DNA of 14,386 nt from CAYVQU01 sp964453155 (GTDB taxonomy: Bacteria > Chloroflexota > Anaerolineae > Anaerolineales > UBA11858), in NCBI GenBank assembly GCA_964453155.1, contig CAYVQU010000142.1, positions 1 through 14,386 on the forward strand. The letters run 5' to 3'. Below the pieces are notes generated by a model, which made no database searches, was not told the DNA's origin, and was given only the letters and a program-made list of their open reading frames with translations. Below are positions 7,518-14,386 of the stretch, in pieces. Positions within the stretch are counted from its first letter, which is position 1. Each line of letters opens with the position of its first letter. Position numbers and translations under genes: made by a program.

Positions 7518-8165
7518 ATGAACGAAAAGAATCCGAAGATTGATAACTACTTAGCTGTGGGCTGCGGGCGCTGCTCATTCGGGGGGACACCCGATTGCAA
7601 AGTACACCAATGGCCTGAAGAATTGAGGAAATTACGAACGATTCTCCTTGATTGTGGCTTGACAGAAGAATTGAAGTGGGGGGTGCCATGTTACACCTAC
7701 CAAAATAAGAACATTATTTTAATTAGTGCATTGAGAGGTTATTGTTCATTCAGTTTTTTAAAGGGCGTCCTGTTAAAAGATCCCCACAATATTCTGGAGA
7801 AACCCGGACCTCATTCTCAATCAGACCGTGTCATCAAGTTCATCAATGTTCAGCAAATCAGTGAGATGGCAGATATCTTGAAAGCCTATGTCGCTGAAGC
7901 CATTGAAGTAGAAAAAGCCGGTTTGAAAGTGTCATTCAAGCAGAATCCGGAACCCATTCCAACGGAATTACAGCAGAAATTCATTGAAGACCCATTCTTC
8001 AAAACCGCATTTGAAGAGCTAACCCCCGGAAGGCAGCGCGGTTACATTATTCATTTTTCGCAAGCGAAACAGTCCAAAACCCGCGTTAGCCGAATTGAAA
8101 AATGCACACCAAAAATCCTAAATGGGGAAGGATTGCATGATAAATACACCTCAAAAAAGAAATAA
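7518..8165 (+). CDS. YdeI/OmdA-related DUF1801 protein with N-terminal Cys/His cluster
   Basis: A soluble 215-residue protein. Residues about 33-125 match the DUF1801 fold (EELKWGVPCYTYQNKNII at 50-67). Residues 168-196 have the YdeI/OmpD-associated ending (LTPGRQRGYIIHFSQAKQ). The N-terminus has C16, C19, C27 and H30 in CGRC...CKVH spacing, which could hold a metal ion; I recall this cluster from one YdeI subgroup but know of no tested function. YdeI-type proteins are linked to stress or bacteriocin tolerance, and the biochemical role is open. GGAG at 7507-7510, 7 bases before the ATG, supports the start. It sits 94 bases after the methyltransferase and is not clearly connected to the sugar acid genes. 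Confidence 0.75.
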   Translation: MNEKNPKIDNYLAVGCGRCSFGGTPDCKVHQWPEELRKLRTILLDCGLTEELKWGVPCYTYQNKNIILISALRGYCSFSFLKGVLLKDPHNILEKPGPHSQSDRVIKFINVQQISEMADILKAYVAEAIEVEKAGLKVSFKQNPEPIPTELQQKFIEDPFFKTAFEELTPGRQRGYIIHFSQAKQSKTRVSRIEKCTPKILNGEGLHDKYTSKKK

Positions 8166-8250
8166 GCTTTCCATTGTGCAACTCTAACAAGCACACGCTG
8201 AAAGTCAAATTTCTGGGGCAATCAATTTTACTGGTAAACAGGAGTTCAGA

Positions 8251-8895
8251 ATGAACATCTCAACAAAAGCAAAGAATGTGTATGCCCAAATCGGGCCAGA
8301 TTTTCCTAAACTCGGTGATTTACGGAAGATCGCCAAAGAGATCAAGAAAGACCATGATCTGGCCCTGGAACTCTGGTCAACCGGGGAGTATTACCCGCGG
8401 CTATTGGCCATCCTCATCATGGACAAAATGCAACTCACCCAAGAGGTAATTGACCAACTTGCAGAGGATTTGCTCATCCACGAATACGATCACCGTAATC
8501 GATTGGCTGACTGGCTGCTGGCAAACCAACTGACAAAGTCCAAGAAAACCATTTCTTTATTAGAATCGTGGGAACACCATCCGGCTCCCATTTTACGGCG
8601 ACTATTCTGGTATTACCAAGCCCGTCTGCGCTGGACTGGTCAACCCCCTCCCGACAACACCTCGGATTTACTAACATCTCTCCAAAAGGATATGGCAACC
8701 GCGGCTCCCGAAGTCCAATGGGCAATGAATTTTTCTGCGGCCCAAATCGGAATTCATCAACCCGAATACCGCTCACAGTGCATCGAACTCGGAGAAAGGT
8801 TGGGGCTTTATAAGGATGCCCCGGTAGCTCCCAACTGCACCCCGGACTACCTGCCAGAGTTTATCAGAATCGAAGCCGCCAAGCTCAGGGAATAA
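8251..8895 (+). CDS. DNA alkylation repair (AlkD)-like HEAT-repeat protein
   Basis: A 214-residue, mostly helical protein resembling the DNA alkylation repair family (AlkC/AlkD-like HEAT repeats). Recognisable pieces are LALELWSTGEYYPRLLA at 37-53, the core helix segment VQWAMNFSAAQIG at 155-167, and the family-typical ending with LGLYKDAPVAPNCTP at 184-198. AlkD proteins are glycosylases that excise 3- and 7-alkylpurines, but many members of this wider group have not been tested and may lack activity. I cannot place the AlkD catalytic Asp with certainty; D87 in the LADWLL segment is one candidate. AGGAG at 8240-8244, 6 bases before the ATG, fixes the start. It follows the YdeI-like gene by 85 bases and may share its transcript. 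Confidence 0.7.
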   Translation: MNISTKAKNVYAQIGPDFPKLGDLRKIAKEIKKDHDLALELWSTGEYYPRLLAILIMDKMQLTQEVIDQLAEDLLIHEYDHRNRLADWLLANQLTKSKKTISLLESWEHHPAPILRRLFWYYQARLRWTGQPPPDNTSDLLTSLQKDMATAAPEVQWAMNFSAAQIGIHQPEYRSQCIELGERLGLYKDAPVAPNCTPDYLPEFIRIEAAKLRE

Positions 8896-9095
8896 GATTC
8901 GTTCACATCCTCTTCAGCTATAGGATCAAATCTCATAATTTAATTTCAAAGCACATTACACAACTGCCGCCATAACCACGGCTTGCCGATGACAAAGATT
9001 GCTGCCGAATGACTTACGCGCCCTGTTTGAATAATTTCGCATATTTCACACCGTAGCAAAGAAAGAAACCCTAGAACGCGCAGTATCATTTTAAC

Positions 9096-9124
9096 TTGAC
9101 TGGGGAAAAGATTCTCGATATACT
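9096..9124 (+). promoter_or_regulatory. Sigma70-type promoter of the second LacI gene
   Basis: TTGACT (9096-9101) and TATACT (9119-9124) are each 5/6 to consensus with the ideal 17-base spacer. The palindromic operator begins inside the -10 box and would cover the start site, so the gene is probably autorepressed. The 200 bases between 8896 and this promoter show no gene or repeat that I can recognise. Confidence 0.8.
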
Positions 9125-9155
9125 GCGTTAGCGCTAACGTTAGCGCTAACGCAGT
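9122..9155. promoter_or_regulatory. 34-bp perfect palindrome: double LacI-family operator
   Basis: The palindrome contains two exact abutting copies of the 12-bp palindrome GTTAGCGCTAAC at 9127-9138 and 9139-9150, flanked by ACTGC and GCAGT. The central CpG and half-sites are typical of LacI/GalR operators. It lies from the -10 box to 15 bases before the ATG of the regulator gene. It could also form an RNA hairpin in the leader, but the double binding-site structure favours an operator. Confidence 0.85.
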
Positions 9156-9170
9156 TCGATCAGGAGAATT

Positions 9171-10184
9171 ATGGTTCAGCGAATCACCATGGCGGATGTC
9201 GCCCAGAAAGCTGGCGTATCTTTGATGACGGTTTCTCGGGTAGTAAACGATAAAGGGGAGATCAGCCCGATGACCCGGCAGCGCATTCAGGATGTGATCG
9301 ATGAGTTGGGTTACCGCCCCAGCGGTATCGCCCGCAGCTTGGCCGGGGGTCAGACCTATACCTTGGGTTTGATCGTTCCCGATATCGCCAACCCTTATTT
9401 TTCAGGAATCGCACATGGAGTTGCCAGTGTCACTAATTCTGAGAACTTCAGTGTCTTTCTATGCGACTGTGAAGAAGATTCTGATCTTGAAATCAGGATG
9501 CTGGCGGTTTTAGATGAGAAACGGGTCGATGGCGTTATTTTGGCAGCGCCTCGAACTGCTGCCGAAAAATTGTTACCAGCAATCCGCCAGCATGACCATG
9601 TGGTGCTCATCAACCGCTTGTTTGATGAGCTCGATCCAGCAATGATCAATTCATCGGTACTTAATGACGACAAAAAGGGTGGCTATTTGATCACCCAACA
9701 TTTCATTAGCCGGGGCCACACCAAAATTGGGGTATTAGCGGGACCTAAATCATCCTATGGTTCTGTGCGGCGATTGGAAGGCTATTTCCAAGCACATGTC
9801 GAGAACGATTTAGAGATTGATCCCAACCGAATTCATTATTGTGAACCGACCGTAGCAGGTGGACAGATGGCGTTTTCGAAATTGATTACCGAGTACCCAG
9901 AAATCAGTGCTTTATTTTGTTTTAACGACCTGGTTGCTATTGGCGTCATCCAACAATGCCAGCAACTCGCTATTCGTATCCCTGAAGACCTGGCCATTTT
10001 TGGTTACGATGATATTCAAATTGCATCCTGGGTTACCCCTAAGCTTTCCACCTGCCAGGTCAACTTAGAACAAATGGGAAGCGCGGCGACCACACTCTTA
10101 ATCAACCATATCCGTGGCTGTTCAGAAGATTGTCAAAATTCTGTGATCCAACCCAAGTTGATTATTCGGGAAAGTTGTCCCTAA
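9171..10184 (+). CDS. LacI-family transcriptional regulator upstream of the glucuronate genes
   Basis: A full-length 337-residue LacI/GalR repressor and a paralogue of the regulator at 5806. Helix-turn-helix at 5-26 (ITMADVAQKAGVSLMTVSRV), hinge helix at 49-58 (RPSGIARSLA), then the sugar-binding effector domain from about residue 62 (TLGLIVPDIANPYFSGI). The specificity pair in the recognition helix is Leu-Met, against Arg-Gln in the other regulator, in keeping with their different operator bases. AGGAG 4 bases before the ATG supports the start, which also gives the standard family N-terminus. It probably represses itself through the operator in its promoter, and perhaps the uxaC operon about 300 bases downstream, although no copy of the operator is visible directly in front of uxaC. 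Read-through from its own promoter would put uxaC under the same control. Effector unknown, probably a hexuronate or sugar acid. Confidence 0.93.
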   Translation: MVQRITMADVAQKAGVSLMTVSRVVNDKGEISPMTRQRIQDVIDELGYRPSGIARSLAGGQTYTLGLIVPDIANPYFSGIAHGVASVTNSENFSVFLCDCEEDSDLEIRMLAVLDEKRVDGVILAAPRTAAEKLLPAIRQHDHVVLINRLFDELDPAMINSSVLNDDKKGGYLITQHFISRGHTKIGVLAGPKSSYGSVRRLEGYFQAHVENDLEIDPNRIHYCEPTVAGGQMAFSKLITEYPEISALFCFNDLVAIGVIQQCQQLAIRIPEDLAIFGYDDIQIASWVTPKLSTCQVNLEQMGSAATTLLINHIRGCSEDCQNSVIQPKLIIRESCP

Positions 10185-10301
10185 GTCGCATTTACAAATA
10201 AATCGAGCTTGATTTTCACAACACCTAAGCAGATTTTGATTTGAACCCGATTCTTTTTCAGGATTTTGAAATGGTCAACAATGGCTTGAACACTTTTTTT
10301 T

Positions 10302-10375
10302 ACCGCAGAGACGCTGAGTTCGCTGAGTTATCTCATGGAAAAGGAGAATCTCCGCGTTCTCTGCGACTCCGCGGT
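10302..10375. repeat. Palindromic intergenic repeat upstream of uxaC
   Basis: Imperfect inverted repeat. The arm ACCGCAGAGACGCTGAG (10302-10318) pairs with 10359-10375, with 3 mismatches in 17, around a 40-base loop. Sequences rich in GCAGAG/CTCTGCG are a common intergenic repeat style in environmental bacteria (from memory). It lies in the 298-base gap between the LacI stop and uxaC; the rest of that gap shows nothing I recognise, apart from T-runs at 10294-10301 and 10436-10445. Confidence 0.65.
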
Positions 10376-10482
10376 GTTCAGCTTTTATTGACTACCTCAT
10401 TTTTTTCACGATTTTTTCCGAAATCTGCTCAAATCACATTTTTTTGCCCTTCAAGATGAAAAAAGGATTTAAATATCCCATC

Positions 10483-11913
10483 ATGTCCACAACCCCACTC
10501 TCCCCCGATCGCTACTTCTCACCAGAAATCAGTCAACGAAACGCCGCCCGCGAGCTGTATGCTACCGTCAAAGATTTACCATTAGTTTGCCCCCATGGTC
10601 ACGTCGACCCCCGCCTCTTCGCCGATCCGAATTACCAATTCGCATCACCGACTGAATTACTCCTGGTGCCCGATCACTACATATTTCGGATGTTGTATTC
10701 ACAAGGGATCAATTTAGAACAGTTAGGTATCCCCCCTTCTCCCCCTTCTGGAGGGTGGAGAGGGGCTAGGGGCGAGGGGGATAGAGCAGCCTGGCAACTT
10801 TTCGCCGATCATTATCACCTATTCCGCGGAACCCCTACTGGAATGTGGCTAAACGATGAGTTCGCCGACGTTTTTGGGATCGAAGAGAAACTTACTTCGG
10901 CCAATGCGCAGGTAATCTACGACCACATCGCCGCGCAACTCAAAACCCCGGCATTTAAACCCCGAGAGATGTTCAATCGCTTCAATATCGAAGTGCTCAG
11001 CACCACCGATGCCGCCACTGACACTTTGGAACATCACAAATCAATCCGTGAATCGGGCTGGGATGGTCGCATCATCCCCACCTTCCGCCCCGACTCGGTG
11101 ATCAATCTCGACTTTCCTGACTGGCGAGAAAATATCCAGCAATTGGAAGAAGTCACCGGTTCTTCAATCTCAAATCTCCAATCTTTCATCGCCGCGCTTG
11201 AATCCCGGCGAGCTTTCTTCAGCGAGATGGGCGCCACCGCCACCGATCATGGCACCCTGACAGCTTTGACCATCGAACTCAGCCCCCAAGAGGCTGACGC
11301 GCTATTCCAACGCGCACTCCAAGGTGAAGCAACCGCCAAAGATGCCGCTCGATTCACCGCCCATATGTTGATCGAAATGGCCCGGATGTCGATCGAAGAT
11401 GGCTTGGTGATGCAATTGCATGTCGGTTCTTACCGCAATCACAATCCGGCCCTATTGGAGAAATTTGGGCGCGACATGGGCGCCGACATCCCCATTGCCG
11501 CCGAGTTTACCCACAATCTAAAACCCTTACTCGATAAATTTGGCACCGATCCTCGCCTTACGCTTATTCTCTTCAACCTTGACGAAACCACCTACGCTCG
11601 CGAGCTGGCTCCCCTGGCCGGGCATTATCCGGCCATCAAGCTGGGCCCGCCCTGGTGGTTCCACGATTCCCTCAACGGCATGCACCGCTACTTCGATCAA
11701 GTCATGGAGACAGCCGGCATCTACAATACCGCTGGGTTTAATGACGACACCCGCGCCTTCCCCTCAATTCCAGCCCGGCACGATCTCTGGCGACGGGCGG
11801 CCTGCGATTGGGTCGCCGGACTTCTCGTCCGCCACATTATTGATGAAACCGAGGCTCACGAGATGGCTCGCGCCCTGGCCTATGATCTTGCCAAAGAAGC
11901 CTACAAACTCTAG
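10483..11913 (+). CDS. uxaC: Glucuronate isomerase (uronate isomerase)
   Basis: Interconverts D-glucuronate and D-fructuronate (also galacturonate and tagaturonate), the first intracellular step of hexuronate use. It is an amidohydrolase-superfamily protein. Numbered from the chosen ATG: metal-binding HGH at residues 38-40 (CPHGHVDP), STTDAATDTLEHH at 173-185, FRPDSVINLD at 201-210, the QLHVGSYRNH region at 311-320 and the GPPWWFHDS loop at 388-396. All are family hallmarks, and the 476-residue length is normal. Residues 84-99 (PPSPPSGGWRGARGEG) are a low-complexity insert in frame between LGI and DRAAW that I do not recall in family members; it comes from a GC-rich repeat. The start is uncertain: the ATG at 10483 gives a family-like N-terminus (MSTTPLSPDRYFSPE) but AAGGA lies about 15 bases upstream, and an ATG at 10456 is in frame. 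First gene of a run with the fructuronate reductase. Confidence 0.95.
   Translation: MSTTPLSPDRYFSPEISQRNAARELYATVKDLPLVCPHGHVDPRLFADPNYQFASPTELLLVPDHYIFRMLYSQGINLEQLGIPPSPPSGGWRGARGEGDRAAWQLFADHYHLFRGTPTGMWLNDEFADVFGIEEKLTSANAQVIYDHIAAQLKTPAFKPREMFNRFNIEVLSTTDAATDTLEHHKSIRESGWDGRIIPTFRPDSVINLDFPDWRENIQQLEEVTGSSISNLQSFIAALESRRAFFSEMGATATDHGTLTALTIELSPQEADALFQRALQGEATAKDAARFTAHMLIEMARMSIEDGLVMQLHVGSYRNHNPALLEKFGRDMGADIPIAAEFTHNLKPLLDKFGTDPRLTLILFNLDETTYARELAPLAGHYPAIKLGPPWWFHDSLNGMHRYFDQVMETAGIYNTAGFNDDTRAFPSIPARHDLWRRAACDWVAGLLVRHIIDETEAHEMARALAYDLAKEAYKL
10732..10779. repeat. GC-rich palindromic repeat inserted in frame within uxaC
   Basis: A 48-base block that starts with two near-identical C-rich units (CCCCCTTCT twice) and continues as G-rich GGAGGGTGGAGAGGGG and GGCGAGGGGG, so the halves can pair imperfectly. 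It adds exactly 16 codons, keeping the frame. The surrounding coding sequence has no such strand asymmetry. The style is that of dispersed intergenic repeats, here caught inside a gene. Confidence 0.7.
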
Positions 11914-11966
11914 CAATAGACCCCACAACAGACAACTCTCAACCAACTGCTAAGAAAGGAAACTTG

Positions 11967-12800
11967 ATGGATTTAGCTGAACTCACCAAACTCTATGACT
12001 TCACCGGGAAAACGGTGGTTATTACCGGTGGCACCGGTGTTTTAGGAGGCAAAATGGCCTGTGTCCTGGTTGGGGTTGGAGCGAATGTGGCCGTTCTCGA
12101 CCGCAATCCGGAAATCCCGGAGATTTACAAGCAACCACTGGAGGCTGGACCAGGGAAATATCTGGTGGTCTATGCCGATGTGTTAGACCGGTCTGTGCTG
12201 GAGGCGGCCAACCAGGAAATTGAGAATCATTTTGGCCCGGTACAGATGCTCATCAACGCCGCCGGTGGCAACCATCCCCAGGCAACCACCAATCCGGAGA
12301 TGTCATTTTTCGATTTACCCGCAGAGGCCGTCCAGTGGGTATTTAACCTGAATTTCTTGGGAACCCTGCTGCCCAGTCAGATTTTTGGAAAAGCTATGGT
12401 AGAACAGGGCGAAGGTGTGATTTTGAATATCTCCTCGATGAATGCCTTCCAACCCCTGACCCGGATCCCAGCGTACTCGGGCGCCAAAGCGGCCATCAGC
12501 AACTTTACCCAATGGCTGGCCGTCCACATGGCGCAGGAATACTCACCCAATATTCGAGTGAACGCGCTGGCTCCGGGATTCTTTCTGACAGAACAAAACC
12601 GTTTTTTGCTCACCGATGAGCAGACCGGGGAACTCACTCCGCGCGGCAAATTGATTATCGACAACACCCCCCAAGGGCGTTTCGGGGATTCTGAAGATTT
12701 GTTGGGCGCGCTGTTGTGGTTGCTTTCCCCCACCGCAAAGTTTGTAACCGGGATCGTGGTTCCGGTCGATGGCGGTTTTTCAGCTTTTAGCGGCGTTTAA
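11967..12800 (+). CDS. SDR-family fructuronate reductase (D-mannonate oxidoreductase)
   Basis: Reduces D-fructuronate to D-mannonate with NAD(P)H, the step after UxaC. A 277-residue classical short-chain dehydrogenase: nucleotide-binding TGGTGVLG at 20-27, NAAGG at 97-101, catalytic S157, Y170 and K174 (YSGAK), and PVDGGFSAFSGV at the C-terminus. The GGNHPQATT segment after NAA (100-108), SSMNAF and APGFFLTEQNR (202-212) are characteristic of the SDR mannonate reductase group that includes B. subtilis YjmF, unrelated to the long-chain E. coli UxuB. The start is the ATG at 11967: AAAGGA 7 bases upstream and the normal N-terminus; a TTG directly before it is less likely. It follows uxaC by 53 bases and is clearly co-transcribed. 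Its TAA stop overlaps the first bases of an intergenic repeat. Confidence 0.92.
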   Translation: MDLAELTKLYDFTGKTVVITGGTGVLGGKMACVLVGVGANVAVLDRNPEIPEIYKQPLEAGPGKYLVVYADVLDRSVLEAANQEIENHFGPVQMLINAAGGNHPQATTNPEMSFFDLPAEAVQWVFNLNFLGTLLPSQIFGKAMVEQGEGVILNISSMNAFQPLTRIPAYSGAKAAISNFTQWLAVHMAQEYSPNIRVNALAPGFFLTEQNRFLLTDEQTGELTPRGKLIIDNTPQGRFGDSEDLLGALLWLLSPTAKFVTGIVVPVDGGFSAFSGV

Positions 12801-12830
12801 CCACAAAGTACACCAAGGTCACAAAGAAAA
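12798..12830. repeat. CACAAAG-type short-period repeat at the reductase stop codon
   Basis: Short direct units CACAAAG (12802-12808), CACCAAGG (12811-12818) and CACAAAG (12820-12826) at a 9-bp period. The first bases (TTAACC) overlap the reductase TAA. It resembles the dispersed ACCACAAAG-style repeats I recall from many environmental genomes. Confidence 0.5.
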
Positions 12831-12889
12831 ACTTACTTTTGTATTGCAAACTTATCGTTTAGAAATAATTTCCCAAAATGCTGCGCTTC

Positions 12890-12991
12890 ACCCCTTCGAT
12901 ACGCTCTACTTGAAGTGCAAGAAACCTAGCATCCTGAGTAGTGCGGAGTTTACATAGCACGTATCGAAGGGTGCGGCCGCTACTCAGGATG
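12890..12991. repeat. Interlocking inverted repeats between the reductase and the LarA homologue
   Basis: Two perfect 12-bp inverted pairs interleave: CCCTTCGATACG (12892-12903) with its complement at 12960-12971, and CATCCTGAGTAG (12930-12941) with its complement at 12980-12991. The interleaved order could not form both hairpins at once unless as a pseudoknot, so they are either alternative structures or overlapping repeat units. They fill most of the 226-base gap; no gene or clear promoter is seen there. Confidence 0.65.
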
Positions 12992-13026
12992 AAGTTTCGC
13001 AATAAGTAATTCTTAGATGCTTTCTT

Positions 13027-14304
13027 ATGCCCCTAGTGGTAAAAAATATGATCCATCAAAAATTTTCCGATAACCTTTTATCTCATGATGAGATATTAAA
13101 GCTACTCTATGACGCACTTGAAGGGAAACTCGTAAATCAACGTATTTTAGTGTTGATCCCCGATCACACCCGCACCCTGCCGCTGCCGTTTTTATTCAAG
13201 TCTTTAGTAGGTTTACTGCCAGATGTAAAACAACTTGATTTTATAGTTGCGTTGGGAACGCACCCGGCATTATCAGAAGACCAAATCAATCACCTGGTTG
13301 GCTTGACGGCGGATGAACGCGCCACCCACCACCCTAAACTCCGAATATTCAACCATGCCTGGGATGATCCGAATGCTTTAGAAACGATTGGCATTCTCAC
13401 GCAAGCTGAAATCAAACAGATTGCTGGAGAACGCTGGCATCCATCTTTGGGTGGGGATGTACCCGTACAAATTAATCGGGCTGTATTTGATTATGACCAC
13501 ATCCTGATTTTGGGGCCGACTTTCCCGCATGAGGTGGTTGGCTTTTCAGGTGGAGCCAAATACTTGTTCCCAGGGATATCCGGTCCCGAGATGATCAACG
13601 CCACCCATTGGCTGGGGGCCTTGGCCGGTGTGGTCGGTACGATCGGAATCAAGGATACGCCAGTCCGGGCCATGATCCATGCCGCCGCGGAGAAGTTGAC
13701 CATCCCACTGACATTGATTGCCCTGGTTGTGGACGGGCCAGATCTGGCCGGTATGTTCATTGGCGATCACCTGGTAGCCTGGCGGGCGGCCGCGGATTTA
13801 TCGGTGCAACGGCATATCCAATGGTATGACCAACCCTTTCAACGAGTACTCTCTTGCGCGCCGCCAATGTATGATGAACTGTGGACCGCAGGGAAAGCGA
13901 TGTATAAATTGGAACCTGTGATCGCACCGGGTGGGGAGGTGATTATCTATGCCCCCCATCTGGATGAGGTCAGTTTTGTGCATGGAAAATATATCCAGGA
14001 AGTAGGTTATCATGTACTTGATTATTTCCTGGCGCAATGGGATCGTTTCAAACATATTCCATTGGGTGTGTTGGCACACAGCACCCATGTCCGCGGCACG
14101 GGGCGGTTTGAAAACGGCCAGGAAACCCCCAATGTGAAGGTGACTCTTTCCAGCCAAATTCCGCCTGAAATTTGCGAGAAAATCTCCCTGGGATACAAGA
14201 ATCCGGCTGAGATTGACGTCAAAAAATGGAAAGACCGCGCGGCTGAAGGGATTTTATACGTCCCAAAAGCTGGCGAAATGCTGTATCGGATAAAAAATGA
14301 ATAA
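13027..14304 (+). CDS. LarA-family nickel-dependent 2-hydroxyacid racemase/epimerase, candidate mannonate 2-epimerase
   Basis: A 425-residue LarA homologue (lactate racemase family, nickel-pincer cofactor). The L. plantarum LarA active-site residues can be traced with matching spacing: D46 and R49 in PDHTRT (LarA D72/R75), H79 in ALGTH (H108), H168 in PHEV (H174), K178 in SGGAK (K184, the cofactor-bearing Lys), H194 in THW (H200) and K290 in AGKAM (K298). LarA Q295 appears to be Thr here, as expected for a substrate other than lactate. Known relatives racemise lactate, malate or phenyllactate, and one group epimerises gluconate at C2. Lying after uxaC and the fructuronate reductase, with no mannonate dehydratase in view, this protein may convert D-mannonate to D-gluconate; that is inference. 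The cofactor genes larB, larC and larE are not here. No Shine-Dalgarno precedes the ATG; the next ATG (13048) is no better supported. Confidence 0.88.
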   Translation: MPLVVKNMIHQKFSDNLLSHDEILKLLYDALEGKLVNQRILVLIPDHTRTLPLPFLFKSLVGLLPDVKQLDFIVALGTHPALSEDQINHLVGLTADERATHHPKLRIFNHAWDDPNALETIGILTQAEIKQIAGERWHPSLGGDVPVQINRAVFDYDHILILGPTFPHEVVGFSGGAKYLFPGISGPEMINATHWLGALAGVVGTIGIKDTPVRAMIHAAAEKLTIPLTLIALVVDGPDLAGMFIGDHLVAWRAAADLSVQRHIQWYDQPFQRVLSCAPPMYDELWTAGKAMYKLEPVIAPGGEVIIYAPHLDEVSFVHGKYIQEVGYHVLDYFLAQWDRFKHIPLGVLAHSTHVRGTGRFENGQETPNVKVTLSSQIPPEICEKISLGYKNPAEIDVKKWKDRAAEGILYVPKAGEMLYRIKNE

Positions 14305-14372
14305 TTATGCAAAACAGATTCCGGAAAGTTTTTTGGGATGGTTCAGAAATAAGTAGACAAATAAGTGTCAAA

Positions 14373-14386
14373 AAGGACATTAACAA
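14373..14386 (+). promoter_or_regulatory. Possible ribosome binding site of a gene beyond the window edge
   Basis: AAGGA at 14373-14377 with 9 further bases to the end. The 82 bases after the LarA homologue hold no other feature I recognise. If a start codon follows immediately, the next gene would begin just outside; with this context a gluconate kinase or further sugar acid enzyme would be a natural neighbour, but nothing in the window shows it. Confidence 0.3.

Noticed and set aside
8896..9095. Possible small gene or RNA in the gap before the second LacI promoter
   Set aside because: No open frame with a start signal, no tRNA-like fold and no repeat was found by eye.
9122..9155. Riboswitch, attenuator or CRISPR-like repeat
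   Set aside because: The 34-bp palindrome resolves into two exact 12-bp LacI-type operator sites over the promoter; there is no spacer-repeat array anywhere in the window.
10241..10459. A 72-codon frame before uxaC
   Set aside because: Mostly made of the palindromic repeat at 10302-10375, with no start signal.
12769..12957. A 62-codon frame after the reductase
   Set aside because: Begins in the reductase C-terminus in another frame and runs through repeats.

Overview
The window reads as a chromosomal catabolic island of a free-living bacterium with about 50% GC. It is densely coded, with short gaps that are often filled by palindromic intergenic repeats. The mix of genes (SDR-type fructuronate reductase, LarA homologue, YdeI and AlkD-like proteins, paired LacI regulators) and the repeat styles remind me of Chloroflexota of the Anaerolineae type. 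That assignment is an impression from memory, not something the sequence proves.

Left arm (1-5660, minus strand): a probable operon read right to left. It encodes an MFS transporter, a type I formylglycine sulfatase and a GH2 beta-glucuronidase. Neither enzyme has a visible signal peptide, so conjugates would be imported whole and cleaved inside the cell. The striking point is that both enzymes carry a domain that looks like a sterol carrier protein 2 (SCP2) fold. It sits at the N-terminus of the sulfatase and the C-terminus of the glucuronidase, and the two copies resemble each other. This suggests a system for removing sulfate and glucuronate from hydrophobic conjugates such as steroids or phenolics, with the SCP2 part holding the greasy aglycone.

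Centre (5661-8895, plus strand): a divergent LacI regulator behind a double palindromic operator, a membrane methyltransferase of the ICMT/PEMT type four bases behind it, a YdeI/DUF1801 protein and an AlkD-like HEAT-repeat protein. The last three have no obvious part in sugar acid use.

Right arm (9096-14304, plus strand): a second LacI regulator with a clear sigma70 promoter overlapped by a 34-bp perfect palindrome, then glucuronate isomerase (uxaC), an SDR fructuronate reductase and a LarA-family nickel-dependent racemase/epimerase. Glucuronate freed by the left arm would go to fructuronate and then mannonate. No mannonate dehydratase is present; the LarA homologue may instead epimerise mannonate to gluconate, giving a dehydratase-free route.

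The two LacI operators share one layout: two abutting 12-bp palindromes fitting GTnAnCGnTnAC. Repeats include a 122-bp MITE-like element, a 17-bp inverted repeat before the sulfatase, two palindromic clusters around the uxaC operon, and a GC-rich repeat inserted in frame inside uxaC.
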